DNA of 29,173 nt from positions 1 through 29,173 of the IMG/VR virus record IMGVR_UViG_3300017917_003343; one strand, written 5' to 3'. The notes under the pieces were generated by a model. It searched no databases. It was not told the DNA's origin and saw only the letters and a program-made list of their open reading frames with translations. Position 1 is the first letter of the stretch. Each line of letters begins with the position of its first letter. This stretch comes from a virus. The position numbers were made by a program, and so were the translations under genes. Positions 1-6,127 of the stretch are shown here, piece after piece.

Positions 1-38
1 ATCCATCCTTCAGGTAAAGGTTTAGGTTCTTTTTCCAT
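1..38 (-). CDS. 5' end of a leftward gene (partial)
   Basis: An ATG at 38-36 on the minus strand opens a frame with no stop to the window edge, reading MEKEPKPLPEGW. It overlaps the end of the RepL-like gene by 17 bases, the same tight coupling seen elsewhere in this window. The product cannot be identified from so few residues. Confidence 0.5.
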   Translation of the reverse strand, partial: MEKEPKPLPEGW

Positions 39-468
39 TATAAAAATAATTTGGATTAATGTAATAGCTGTTAGCTTTAGTATCTGCAGGAGTAATAAAA
101 TCAAGAAACACTAATTCATTGATACCTTTGTAGACACTTTTTAAAGTTTTATAATTCATCCATTCCATAGCATCTGGAGGATAAATATATACCTGTCCTT
201 TTTTAGGCTCTAATACCTGCAGTATGTAAAGAAGTGTCTGAAATCCGGGAGTACTTAACTGCATCATAGTCGGTAATGCACATTTATAAAGCTTTATATA
301 CTCTAGAGTGTCTTTTATAAAGGTCACTTTTTTACCTATTTCCTGCATAGTATAATATTTATTCTCAGAAGATACAATTTCAACTTCTTTAGGTTTAGTG
401 GTAAATGAATATGGTTTTAACCCTTCTATTGTATAAGGGCTATCTAAAGCATCTTTATTCCTTTTCAT
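22..468 (-). CDS. RepL-like winged-helix replication/regulatory protein
   Basis: A 148-residue protein from ATG at 468. The C-terminal half has the winged-helix pattern of plasmid RepL-type and phage replication proteins: a helix-rich stretch, then MNYKTLKSVYKGINELVFL as a recognition-helix region, and the C-terminal signature YYINPNYFYNGKR, close to the 'INPxxFFNGDR' ending I know from this family. It would bind DNA and act in replication initiation or transcription control. I placed the start at 468 because a TATCTTTG -7 box ends only four bases upstream. An in-frame ATG at 546 would add a 26-residue hydrophobic, Phe-rich extension that runs through the promoter. It is transcribed away from the main operon. 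An ordinary wHTH regulator is the main alternative. Confidence 0.65.
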   Translation of the reverse strand: MKRNKDALDSPYTIEGLKPYSFTTKPKEVEIVSSENKYYTMQEIGKKVTFIKDTLEYIKLYKCALPTMMQLSTPGFQTLLYILQVLEPKKGQVYIYPPDAMEWMNYKTLKSVYKGINELVFLDFITPADTKANSYYINPNYFYNGKRT

Positions 469-472
469 AATA

Positions 473-480
473 CAAAGATA
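473..480 (-). promoter_or_regulatory. Bacteroidota -7 box TATCTTTG for the RepL-like gene
   Basis: Read on the minus strand the bases are TATCTTTG, matching the Bacteroidota consensus TAnnTTTG. Four bases separate the box from the ATG at 468, so transcription would begin at or inside the start codon (leaderless mRNA). A clear TTTG -33 element at 19-21 bases is not seen; the region upstream is T-rich. Confidence 0.6.
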
Positions 481-494
481 CAAAAGATTGGTAC

Positions 495-528
495 AAAATG
501 GAAAAAATTTATTCCAAAATGGAAAAAA
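495..528. promoter_or_regulatory. Two 13-base direct repeats, period 21: candidate operator
   Basis: AAAATGGAAAAAA occurs at 495-507 and again at 516-528, a 21-base period or two helical turns. The pair sits just upstream of the RepL-like promoter, where a repressor or activator dimer would bind on one face. Autoregulation by the RepL-like protein is a possibility, not shown. Confidence 0.45.
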
Positions 529-564
529 GAAAGTGAGTAAAATCAAGGGTTTCGGGGTTACCTA

Positions 565-583
565 TTCTTATTATATATAAGAA
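565..583 (-). terminator. Weak hairpin after the leftward small gene
   Basis: TTCTTA (565-570) pairs with TAAGAA (578-583) around a 7-base A/T loop, between the stop of the 602-778 gene and the next promoter. The stem is all A/T except one pair per side and no strong T-run follows, so it is at best a weak terminator. Confidence 0.25.
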
Positions 584-601
584 AGAAGTAAGCAATCAGT
601 A

Positions 602-778
602 TTAAACCCAGATAATAATTTCCAGATAAAATGAAGTAGGCCCTATGTAAATGGTAGTCTCATATTTAGATATAGTACCTTTATACACAGCAGGTTCTAA
701 GACATCTGTAAAGAATTTTTCTTTTTGAAGAAGCTCTCCTACAGAATCATAAGGCAGTATATGTACTTTCATTTCCAT
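602..778 (-). CDS. Small hypothetical protein, leftward
   Basis: A 58-residue frame from ATG at 778 (MEMKVHILPYDSVGEL...) to TAA at 602. The composition is mixed, with two short beta-prone stretches (ETTIYIGPTSFYLEIIIWV at the C terminus) and no recognisable motif. The main support is a TATATTTG -7 box three bases before the ATG. A second in-frame ATG at 772 is an alternative start that would leave a short leader. Confidence 0.5.
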   Translation of the reverse strand: MEMKVHILPYDSVGELLQKEKFFTDVLEPAVYKGTISKYETTIYIGPTSFYLEIIIWV

Positions 779-781
779 GTA

Positions 782-789
782 CAAATATA
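782..789 (-). promoter_or_regulatory. Bacteroidota -7 box TATATTTG
   Basis: The minus strand reads TATATTTG, then TAC, then ATG at 778. This matches TAnnTTTG and repeats the 'box + 3-4 bases + ATG' arrangement of the RepL-like gene. Confidence 0.55.
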
Positions 790-939
790 CAAGCCCCCTC
801 CCTAAAGAGTTACAAAAATAGCCCCCCTCCCTCTTAATATATACATTATCAGAAGAATAATTTTAAGCAAGGGGTAAAAGGTATTAAAATTTTTTGTAAT
901 GTATAAGAGGGGATTCTAACCCACCTAAGCACCCCCTCC
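790..939. promoter_or_regulatory. Divergent control region with C-tracts and inverted repeat (candidate origin)
   Basis: This stretch between leftward and rightward genes has no credible gene. It holds three copies of an AGC4-6TCC-type C-tract (near 792-803, 820-834 and 928-939). It also has an interrupted palindrome: CCCTCTTA (829-836) plus TACATTA (842-848) pairs with TAATGTATAAGAGGG (897-911), 15 pairs with a 5-base bulge. The space between arms is A/T-rich. Such repeats in a divergent region next to a RepL-like gene fit a replication origin or a switch operator. The assignment is inference. Confidence 0.4.
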
Positions 940-966
940 TAACTTTGGCAGGGAAATAGGTCCCTG
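940..966 (+). promoter_or_regulatory. Candidate promoter and 5' leader hairpin of the first rightward gene
   Basis: TAACTTTG at 940-947 matches TAnnTTTG, with no clear -33 TTTG at the usual distance. Immediately after, CAGGGA (949-954) pairs with TCCCTG (961-966) in a 6-bp hairpin within the leader before the ATG at 990. Confidence 0.35.
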
Positions 967-989
967 TGAAATTTTAAAACCATACACAC

Positions 990-1235
990 ATGGCAAAGCT
1001 GATTAACATTTCTGTTGGCGAGTTTAAAACTCGCTTTTCTTGCACAACTTTACAGATTGTGCGTAATCCAAACACCGGTAAACTCTTTGTTTCCACTGAT
1101 AACGGTAAGAATTTCCGCTGTCAGCAGAACATAGACCTTACAAAGGTGCTCACTTTTCTTAAAGAAGATGAAGCTTCGGAGAACGATTGGTGCTTGGCTA
1201 ATGGTTCAGGTGATAATATCGTGGGTACTTTATAG
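990..1235 (+). CDS. Small hypothetical protein
   Basis: An 81-residue, soluble-looking protein (MAKLINISVGEFKTRF...), first rightward gene after the divergent region. It has no motif I recognise. The codon choice includes CGC, CGT and ACC, richer than the A/T-biased neighbours and like the presumed highly expressed genes at 3129 and 20852. It is probably an abundant early protein. Confidence 0.65.
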   Translation: MAKLINISVGEFKTRFSCTTLQIVRNPNTGKLFVSTDNGKNFRCQQNIDLTKVLTFLKEDEASENDWCLANGSGDNIVGTL

Positions 1236-1458
1236 TACTCACGGTATTTCTATCTATAGTGTAAACACAATAGTGTAAACATTGTAGCTTAACTATTGAT
1301 AGTCAAGCAGTTAGATGGGTTCTTATAACCCTACCCACAATTTTACAAAATTAACGCTGTAAAAATCTTAGTCCTTAATTGGTCTAAAATTCTATAGCCA
1401 AAACTCTGATGTGTTCCTTTGGACAGAGTATAAATAAATCCATAAATACAAGGAGTGC
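1236..1458 (+). other. Intergenic stretch with small hairpins and a short direct repeat
   Basis: No gene is visible. TAGTGTAAACA is repeated at 1257-1267 and 1271-1281. Small stems include GGGT/ACCC around TCTTATA (1317-1331) and CTCTG/CAGAG near 1405-1427. It could be a leader or processed RNA. Confidence 0.4.
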
Positions 1459-1719
1459 ATGGTAGCTCAAACTCAAAATTTATTTAAAATGACACTTCAA
1501 GACTTTAACAAATTAACAGGTCCAGAAAGACTGAACATGATGAATAATCATTTTTCTGAATGGATAATTCCTTATGATTCAAGGCAAGATAATTTTGATG
1601 CCAATGTACAAAGATGGCAAGAAATATATGGTTTTGAATTACCACACACAGATAAAGTTATTTATAATGACTTTATGCGTAAAAAAGCTGGTAAACTTTG
1701 GAATTATACTGGAGATTAA
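1459..1719 (+). CDS. Hypothetical protein, 86 aa
   Basis: A soluble protein beginning MVAQTQNLFKMTLQDFNKLTG. An unusually good Shine-Dalgarno, AAGGAG at 1450-1455, lies four bases before the ATG; most genes here have none. It is aromatic and acidic in the second half, with no known family. A strong terminator follows directly, so this gene ends a transcription unit. Confidence 0.7.
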   Translation: MVAQTQNLFKMTLQDFNKLTGPERLNMMNNHFSEWIIPYDSRQDNFDANVQRWQEIYGFELPHTDKVIYNDFMRKKAGKLWNYTGD

Positions 1720-1724
1720 ATGTT

Positions 1725-1768
1725 TTGAGTTCACCTGAGATAACATCAAAGGTGAACTCAATCTTTTT
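1725..1768 (+). terminator. Intrinsic terminator
   Basis: TTGAGTTCACCT (1725-1736) and AGGTGAACTCAA (1750-1761) form a perfect 12-bp stem with a 13-base loop, followed by TCTTTTTC. It lies six bases after the stop of the preceding gene. Confidence 0.85.
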
Positions 1769-2158
1769 CTCTTTGCACAACTCACATGGTAACTTTTTGT
1801 CGTTGCTCTGCTTGATGAGTCAAGATGTGAAACCACCTGATTAATACTCAAGGCTATTAAAATTGTTTAGCGATTACTGTTAGGTAAGGTTCCATTCCTT
1901 ACTGGTATGTTAAGAGAGTTAAATTAGTCAGCTTCCAAGGGTGAGCAGTTGTAATACAGTAATATCACAGCATAACTACAAGAATGGACAGTGACTTTAG
2001 TCAACCAGTCATCTTGTAGCTCTATTAGTCTGGCTTAACAGCGTGGTATTACAACTGAGTGCAGAGGAATTCATAGGACTTTATCTGTTGGACTTCATAC
2101 AACAGAGGCTTTTTGGTGAGGCTTAAACCATTTATTTTGTAACTAATTAACACACAAT
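1769..2158 (+). ncRNA. Structured intergenic region; candidate noncoding RNA
   Basis: There is no gene in this 390-base stretch, but it has several good helices in order. GTAAGG/CCTTAC (1884-1889 with 1897-1902) is a hairpin. CAGTTGTAATAC (1946-1957) pairs with GTATTACAACTG (2046-2057) over 12 perfect pairs. This encloses CTACAAGA (1976-1983) with TCTTGTAG (2012-2019), itself extended by short stems to a TTTA loop. TCTGTTG (2084-2090) with CAACAGA (2100-2106) is followed by GGCTTTTTGG, possibly terminating. The nested helices suggest a folded RNA. No known riboswitch or RNA family is recognised. Confidence 0.5.
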
Positions 2159-2341
2159 ATGTACTCTTTAATTTTTCTATTAACAACATTGATAAGCCTT
2201 ATTTTAATAGTGCTTAATCAGGACAGTCATTCAATTATTTCAGTAACATGTCTCGCAATTCTGATAATATCAGCTATTATTGTAGCCACATTATTAGATA
2301 AAGTAGATCAAAAATTAAATGCAAAGCAAAACCAAAAATAG
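2159..2341 (+). CDS. Small two-helix membrane protein
   Basis: Sixty residues: an N-terminal hydrophobic helix (about 3-20), a short loop QDSHS, a second hydrophobic helix (about 26-46), and a charged Lys/Gln tail. It is predicted to sit in the inner membrane as a hairpin. It overlaps the next gene by 23 bases. A holin-like or spanin-like role is imaginable but not supported by position. Confidence 0.55.
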   Translation: MYSLIFLLTTLISLILIVLNQDSHSIISVTCLAILIISAIIVATLLDKVDQKLNAKQNQK

Positions 2342-2534
2342 TGGAATTGTTGAGGGATTCAGCAAACCACGCAGACAAAGAATTACAAGAACTGTAATTC
2401 ACTGGGTAAACGTAAAACATTTACCCAAAACTCCAAGACAATGTATTGATGCTAAAATTAAGCAACTTTACAAAGAATTGGAGATGGATTCTAATCAAAT
2501 TTTAACACACAAACTAAAATTATGCAAAAACTGA
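2319..2534 (+). CDS. Hypothetical basic protein, 71 aa
   Basis: A small basic protein (MQSKTKNSGIVEGFSKPRRQ...), rich in Arg and Lys and with a predicted C-terminal helix. It overlaps its neighbours on both sides (23 and 13 bases), as expected for translational coupling. It could bind nucleic acid, on charge alone. Confidence 0.5.
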   Translation: MQSKTKNSGIVEGFSKPRRQRITRTVIHWVNVKHLPKTPRQCIDAKIKQLYKELEMDSNQILTHKLKLCKN

Positions 2535-2782
2535 ATTGTAACAACGATGTTCAAATGGTGGCTGAAAAAATTCGGCCACCAAAACTTTCTCTTGACCAAT
2601 CTCTTTTCAGAAAAACAGAACATGAAAGGAGAGTACTTAAGCTACAGAAGAGAAATAATAAGCCTTCTGAAACTGAAGCTTTGTTTAAAGAATTTCTTCC
2701 TTATCTTATGGGTGAAAAAGAATATACTTTAAACCTGGGTAAGTTCATTGCAGAAGGACTTGTAAGAATTGCACATGATTAA
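2522..2782 (+). CDS. Hypothetical protein, 86 aa
   Basis: Begins MQKLNCNNDVQMVAEKIRPP and has a strongly charged centre (KTEHERRVLKLQKRNNK) that could form a helix. No motif is recognised. It overlaps the following gene by 8 bases. An alternative frame over the same DNA is lower in coding quality and was left out. Confidence 0.55.
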   Translation: MQKLNCNNDVQMVAEKIRPPKLSLDQSLFRKTEHERRVLKLQKRNNKPSETEALFKEFLPYLMGEKEYTLNLGKFIAEGLVRIAHD

Positions 2783-3023
2783 TATAACCTATAGATGTGA
2801 TAAGTATGGGGATCATACTGCGCATCAAGATGATCTGTGTGACACACAAACAAAAAGGTTTGAGCAAGATGAAGAATTTGAGGCAGCAGCATTTGTAGAT
2901 GAATGCACAGAAACTGTCCAAATCTATTCAGAATTAGATCTGCTTGGAATTTTACAGCTTAAACAAAACTCTGAAATACAGGAGCTGTACAAAGCTTTGT
3001 TTGAAGAAGAAGAGGAACTTTAA
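2775..3023 (+). CDS. Hypothetical acidic protein, 82 aa
   Basis: Start chosen at ATG 2775 (MINITYRCDKYGDHTAHQDD...). The protein has two Cys/His-rich positions near the N terminus, too few for a clear zinc site, and ends in a run of Glu. Very acidic small phage proteins are often inhibitors or DNA mimics, but nothing here proves that. Confidence 0.6.
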   Translation: MINITYRCDKYGDHTAHQDDLCDTQTKRFEQDEEFEAAAFVDECTETVQIYSELDLLGILQLKQNSEIQELYKALFEEEEEL

Positions 3024-3128
3024 ATCCTCAATTATTTACAGTCAGTATCATTAGGTCTCAACAGAGAATTTGCAAGGTACTGAATACTCAATTATTCAAT
3101 CATTTATTTACTCATTTAAAAAAAGTTT
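3024..3128 (+). promoter_or_regulatory. Leader region before a probable highly expressed gene
   Basis: This 105-base gap has a repeated CTCAATTATT (near 3034 and 3087) and an inverted pair TCAGTA/TACTGA. No clear TAnnTTTG box is present. It probably holds the promoter or leader for the gene at 3129. Confidence 0.3.
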
Positions 3129-3668
3129 ATGAAAACTACATTTGGAAAACTTACAGTTGATTCAGTATCAGAAAATACTTACAAAAAAGGTATTTTTCAA
3201 GCACAAATCCGTCAGGTTGTTACTACAGAATATCCTTCTATGAGGGTAGGTAACAGTTCATCTGATTTGTTGTTCAGTGAATCATCTTTCAACATTCCTG
3301 CAGGTCAATCTTACAACTCTACACGGGTTACCTGGATTCCTGTTCCTGCAGGCACTACTGCTGCACAGGTTGCTGAACGTCTGGCTGCTGTTCCTGATGC
3401 ACGTATTTACCGTGTTATCAGCAACAATGTAAATGATGTACTTACCAGTGAGCAACATCAGGCTATTTCTGCAGGTCTGCGTACATTGGAATCTTTTAAA
3501 GATTCTCTGTTAGTACGTGATTCTGAAGGGAATGCAGTTGTTCCTGCACAGTATCGTCAAAACTTCTTCTCTGCAACAGGCAAAGAAGATGTTGATATGC
3601 GCACAGCTAAAACTGCAAATGTTCCTGCAGCTGCTGCTCCTGTATTTGCAGGTGCAACTATTGAATAG
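3129..3668 (+). CDS. Abundant early phage protein of unknown function, 179 aa
   Basis: A soluble protein starting MKTTFGKLTVDSVSENTYKK and ending in an Ala/Pro-rich flexible tail (AKTANVPAAAAPVFAGATIE). Codons are distinctive: CGT for Arg and CTG for Leu appear often, unlike the AGA/TTA bias around it. This is the same shift as in the SSB-like and ubiquitin-like genes and suggests strong translation. It is a single-gene unit with long flanking leaders and hairpins. No family is recognised; a DNA-binding or virion-internal role is possible. Confidence 0.7.
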   Translation: MKTTFGKLTVDSVSENTYKKGIFQAQIRQVVTTEYPSMRVGNSSSDLLFSESSFNIPAGQSYNSTRVTWIPVPAGTTAAQVAERLAAVPDARIYRVISNNVNDVLTSEQHQAISAGLRTLESFKDSLLVRDSEGNAVVPAQYRQNFFSATGKEDVDMRTAKTANVPAAAAPVFAGATIE

Positions 3669-3690
3669 TAGTTGTTTTGGTTTGTTAATA

Positions 3691-3720
3691 GGTATAGGGC
3701 TATTGGTTTAGCCCTATACC
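3691..3720 (+). terminator. Perfect 12-bp hairpin after the 3129 gene
   Basis: GGTATAGGGCTA (3691-3702) pairs exactly with TAGCCCTATACC (3709-3720) around a 6-base loop, 22 bases after the stop. No T-run follows, so it may be a transcript-stabilising 3' hairpin rather than an intrinsic terminator. Confidence 0.55.
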
Positions 3721-3735
3721 ACTAATTTAATTACA

Positions 3736-3804
3736 ATGATTATATTGGGAATTATTTGTATATTAGCTCTATTGATAATATATAAATGGTCAATAGAAGA
3801 ATAA
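3736..3804 (+). CDS. Possible 22-residue membrane microprotein
   Basis: The frame reads MIILGIICILALLIIYKWS then IEE and TAA: a single hydrophobic helix with a charged tail. It sits between two hairpins. Similar one-helix peptides recur at 4399, 6124, 6232 and 6670. It is short enough to be chance. Confidence 0.35.
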   Translation: MIILGIICILALLIIYKWSIEE

Positions 3805-3810
3805 TAACTA

Positions 3811-3840
3811 AGTCAGGATAGATTGGTTTCTGTCCTGACT
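3811..3840 (+). terminator. Hairpin, possible terminator or processing stem
   Basis: AGTCAGGA (3811-3818) pairs with TCCTGACT (3833-3840), and inner AGA/TCT extends the stem past one mismatch. No T-run follows. Confidence 0.4.
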
Positions 3841-3848
3841 ACAAAGTG

Positions 3849-3932
3849 TGTACGGTTAAATCCAATCGTACAAAAATGGTGTAAAATTAAAGCTCCTTAG
3901 GAAACAATCAGAAGCATACTGCGCCATTTTTG
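3849..3932 (+). ncRNA. Compact folded element upstream of the 3956 gene
   Basis: TGTACG (3849-3854) pairs with CGTACA (3867-3872). CAAAAATGGTG (3871-3881) pairs with CGCCATTTTTG (3922-3932), eleven pairs with one G-T. The two helices share bases 3871-3872, so they are stacked or alternative. It ends 23 bases before the ATG at 3956. A regulatory leader is possible; no known riboswitch is recognised. Confidence 0.35.
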
Positions 3933-3955
3933 TATGATTTAAAAACTAATTAATT

Positions 3956-4249
3956 ATGAAAGTTGGAGACAAAGTAATATGTATTGATGATTCATTTCCA
4001 CTGATAGATGTGTTAAAACATTTTGACTATTGGATTAAAAAAGGAAATGAATATACAATCAGAGGTATCAGACAATGGTATGGTGAAGATTCTTTATTAT
4101 TAGAAGGTCTTAAAAACCAACCAATGTATAATCCTGAAATATTTGGACATTGTGAGCCTGGATACAACAAAAAAAGATTTATTTTAAAACCTAAACAAGA
4201 TGAACTACTTAATGAATTTACTGAAGAAGAAAGAACACTCACAACTTAA
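3956..4249 (+). CDS. Hypothetical protein with SH3-like start, 97 aa
   Basis: Begins MKVGDKVICIDDSFPLI; the 'VGDKVxCID' opening followed by KKGNEYTIRGI is typical of small SH3/KOW-like barrels found in many phages. Function is unknown. It opens a run of closely spaced small genes. Confidence 0.7.
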   Translation: MKVGDKVICIDDSFPLIDVLKHFDYWIKKGNEYTIRGIRQWYGEDSLLLEGLKNQPMYNPEIFGHCEPGYNKKRFILKPKQDELLNEFTEEERTLTT

Positions 4250-4253
4250 ACCA

Positions 4254-4409
4254 ATGGGTGTAAGAACTGTAAATGCACATTTCTTAAATATACCCAAAGA
4301 TGATAAGTTTGTAAGAGAACTTTCACAAGCAAGACAATCTGTTGAAGGTATATTAACATCAACAGATATTATTAAAGATACATTTAAAAACAAAGACTAT
4401 GTCGTTTAA
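4254..4409 (+). CDS. Small hypothetical protein, 51 aa
   Basis: Start placed at ATG 4254 (MGVRTVNAHFLNIPKDDKFV...), four bases after the previous stop; an in-frame ATG at 4200 would overlap that gene by 50 bases. It is predominantly helical and charged, with no known motif. Confidence 0.5.
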   Translation: MGVRTVNAHFLNIPKDDKFVRELSQARQSVEGILTSTDIIKDTFKNKDYVV

Positions 4410-4569
4410 AAAGAATTTATTAAAATTACTTAATACTATATTTCAATTAACTGCTTTTATTGGAGCTTTTTATTTAATTACAGATAATATAAAACAGTCT
4501 ATTGGATTAAGTTATATTTTTGCCTTACTTTGGTGGCAATTAAATGATTACAAAAAATCTAAAAACTAA
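4399..4569 (+). CDS. Two-helix membrane microprotein, 56 aa
   Basis: Reads MSFKKNLLKLLNTIFQLTAF..., with a basic N terminus, hydrophobic helices at about 10-26 and 36-47 and a Lys-rich tail. It overlaps the previous gene by 11 bases. Likely in the inner membrane. Confidence 0.5.
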   Translation: MSFKKNLLKLLNTIFQLTAFIGAFYLITDNIKQSIGLSYIFALLWWQLNDYKKSKN

Positions 4570-4589
4570 TTGCATATCTCGATATGCAA
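4570..4589 (+). terminator. Perfect 8-bp hairpin with CTCG loop
   Basis: TTGCATAT (4570-4577) and ATATGCAA (4582-4589) pair fully around CTCG, directly after the stop codon. No T-run follows. It could be a weak terminator or an mRNA 3' end. Confidence 0.4.
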
Positions 4590-4618
4590 TAATATAGTTA
4601 TTAATTAAATTTTAAATT

Positions 4619-4978
4619 ATGAATGCAACATTAATTGTATGGATAGTAATGAATTTACTATCTAAACCAAATGTATATAGAGAAATTGTACAAGCTGATA
4701 TAAAGCATCCAAAAATTGTATATGCTCAATATGTACAAGAAACAGGTAGATGCAAATCCAAAGCATGCAGGGAGAAAAATAACCTGTTCGGATTTATGTA
4801 TAAGGGCGAGATTATGTCCTTTAAATCTAAAAGACATTGTATTAAGTATTACAAAAAATGGCAAGATAAACGCTACAAAGGTGGTAATTACTATCAATTT
4901 CTTGTAGATATTAATTACGCAAGTGATTCTTTGTATACAGAAAGATTGAAAAAAATTGTTAAAACAGAAAGGTTATGA
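4619..4978 (+). CDS. Glucosaminidase (GH73-like) cell-wall lytic protein
   Basis: A 119-residue protein with an N-terminal hydrophobic stretch (residues 1-15) that may act as a signal or anchor. The body follows the FlgJ/Bax type glucosaminidase pattern: HPKIVYAQYVQETG with the presumed catalytic Glu41, an NNLFG motif at 54-58, then the 'F.S...CI.YY..WQ' and 'YY.FL....YA.D..Y' blocks. The family cleaves glycosidic bonds in peptidoglycan. The location among accessory genes rather than with lysis genes suggests entry, superinfection control or release. It is short but complete for the core domain, and it overlaps the next gene by 4 bases (ATGA). Confidence 0.8.
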   Translation: MNATLIVWIVMNLLSKPNVYREIVQADIKHPKIVYAQYVQETGRCKSKACREKNNLFGFMYKGEIMSFKSKRHCIKYYKKWQDKRYKGGNYYQFLVDINYASDSLYTERLKKIVKTERL

Positions 4979-5571
4979 AACTAATAAAGATTAACACAGA
5001 CCACTACATTATAGTGGATGATTCAGAGATTCGAGAAGGGGATTACTTTTATTCTATAAGAAATCTTATAGAAAAAGCAATTATCAATTACTCAATTAGA
5101 GAGCATATTGGTAAAATCACCCATTCAACACAACCACTTGGTATAGGTTGGCAACAAGAGGTTATTGAGCTTACTTTATCAGAAGTAAAAGAACTTCTTG
5201 GTGAGGTGGATATCGAGAAGAAAGTGGTGGAGTTATATAATAACTTCAAACTTAAACCATTTGAAGCAATATATCCATTAGAGGGTGCTACAAAGAGATT
5301 TGTTGAAAACGTTTACAACCAAGCCCTTGAAGATAACAAGAAGAAGAAATATACAGAGGAGGATTTGAGGAAAATTATAGAGTGGTTAAATAAAAATTAC
5401 TCAAAAGTTGAAGATGAATTAGCAAAACCTTATCAAGATAAAGGAGAAGATTTGTATGATGGATTTTTTAAAGATGCTTACGAAGAAGCATTAAAAAGAG
5501 CAATCAATTCTATCCAACCCAAAACAGAGTGGGAAGTAGAAATCGTAGATGGTAAACTTAAACTGAAATAA
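4975..5571 (+). CDS. Hypothetical protein, 198 aa
   Basis: Begins MKLIKINTDHYIIVDDSEIR. The N-terminal half is beta-rich; the second half is helical and charged, with a KYTEEDLRKIIEW segment that I recall recurring in Bacteroidota phage proteins. No catalytic motif is seen. It ends one base before the next ATG. Confidence 0.7.
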   Translation: MKLIKINTDHYIIVDDSEIREGDYFYSIRNLIEKAIINYSIREHIGKITHSTQPLGIGWQQEVIELTLSEVKELLGEVDIEKKVVELYNNFKLKPFEAIYPLEGATKRFVENVYNQALEDNKKKKYTEEDLRKIIEWLNKNYSKVEDELAKPYQDKGEDLYDGFFKDAYEEALKRAINSIQPKTEWEVEIVDGKLKLK

Positions 5572-5572
5572 T

Positions 5573-6127
5573 ATGATTAAAGAATTTGTACCTTATAAAG
5601 AAAGTATAGAACTTAAAGAACTTGGATTTGATGAACCTTGTATAACATCATACAATGAAAGTGGAAAACTTTTTAAAATATGGGAAGATGAGCAAGTCAT
5701 TGGTATTACAAAGTGTTTAGCACCAACATTCTCACAAGCATTTAGATGGTTTAGAGAGAAGTATGACTTACATGTGCAAATAAGAAAGGAAAATTATTTT
5801 TATAAAAGCAAATATGAATATTTTCATTATGACATAAGTAGGGGTGAAGAAAATGATATAACCAATCAAGAAGAATTGCATTCAAACATTATGGATGAAT
5901 GTAGACAAAATATACCAGGCAATTATCTAAATGATGATAAGCTTGCTAAATTAATTTTTGAAAAAAAATTTGCTTTTTATACTTATGAAGAAATTGAATT
6001 AGAATGTCTTAAAAAATTAATTGAAATTGTAAAATCCCATAAACTACCTGATTTAACTTGGAAAGATGCTTCAGAAGAAGAACTTAAATCAAAAGAATTA
6101 AAATCTATGAAAGGAAAAAGATTATGA
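5573..6127 (+). CDS. Conserved phage hypothetical protein, 184 aa
   Basis: Begins MIKEFVPYKESIELKELGFD. The pattern 'EFVPYxxxxxLKELGFxEPC ... QAFRWFREKY ... YEExELxCLKKLIEIVK' is one I recognise as recurring in Bacteroidota phages and mobile elements, without an assigned function. It starts one base after the preceding stop, so it is co-transcribed. Confidence 0.75.
   Translation: MIKEFVPYKESIELKELGFDEPCITSYNESGKLFKIWEDEQVIGITKCLAPTFSQAFRWFREKYDLHVQIRKENYFYKSKYEYFHYDISRGEENDITNQEELHSNIMDECRQNIPGNYLNDDKLAKLIFEKKFAFYTYEEIELECLKKLIEIVKSHKLPDLTWKDASEEELKSKELKSMKGKRL

Noticed and set aside
1281-1341. tRNA-like ends: ATTGTAG against CCACAAT with a GGGT/ACCC arm
   Set aside because: Only 61 bases, one acceptor mismatch, no D-arm or anticodon arm of proper size and no T-loop consensus.
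1812-1835. Hammerhead ribozyme-like TTGATGAG...GTGAAAC
   Set aside because: The conserved CUGAUGA is changed and no stem II or flanking stems I and III can be formed.
1639-1851. Leftward open frame of 70 codons
   Set aside because: It runs through the strong terminator hairpin and over the 1459-1719 gene; composition is not protein-like.
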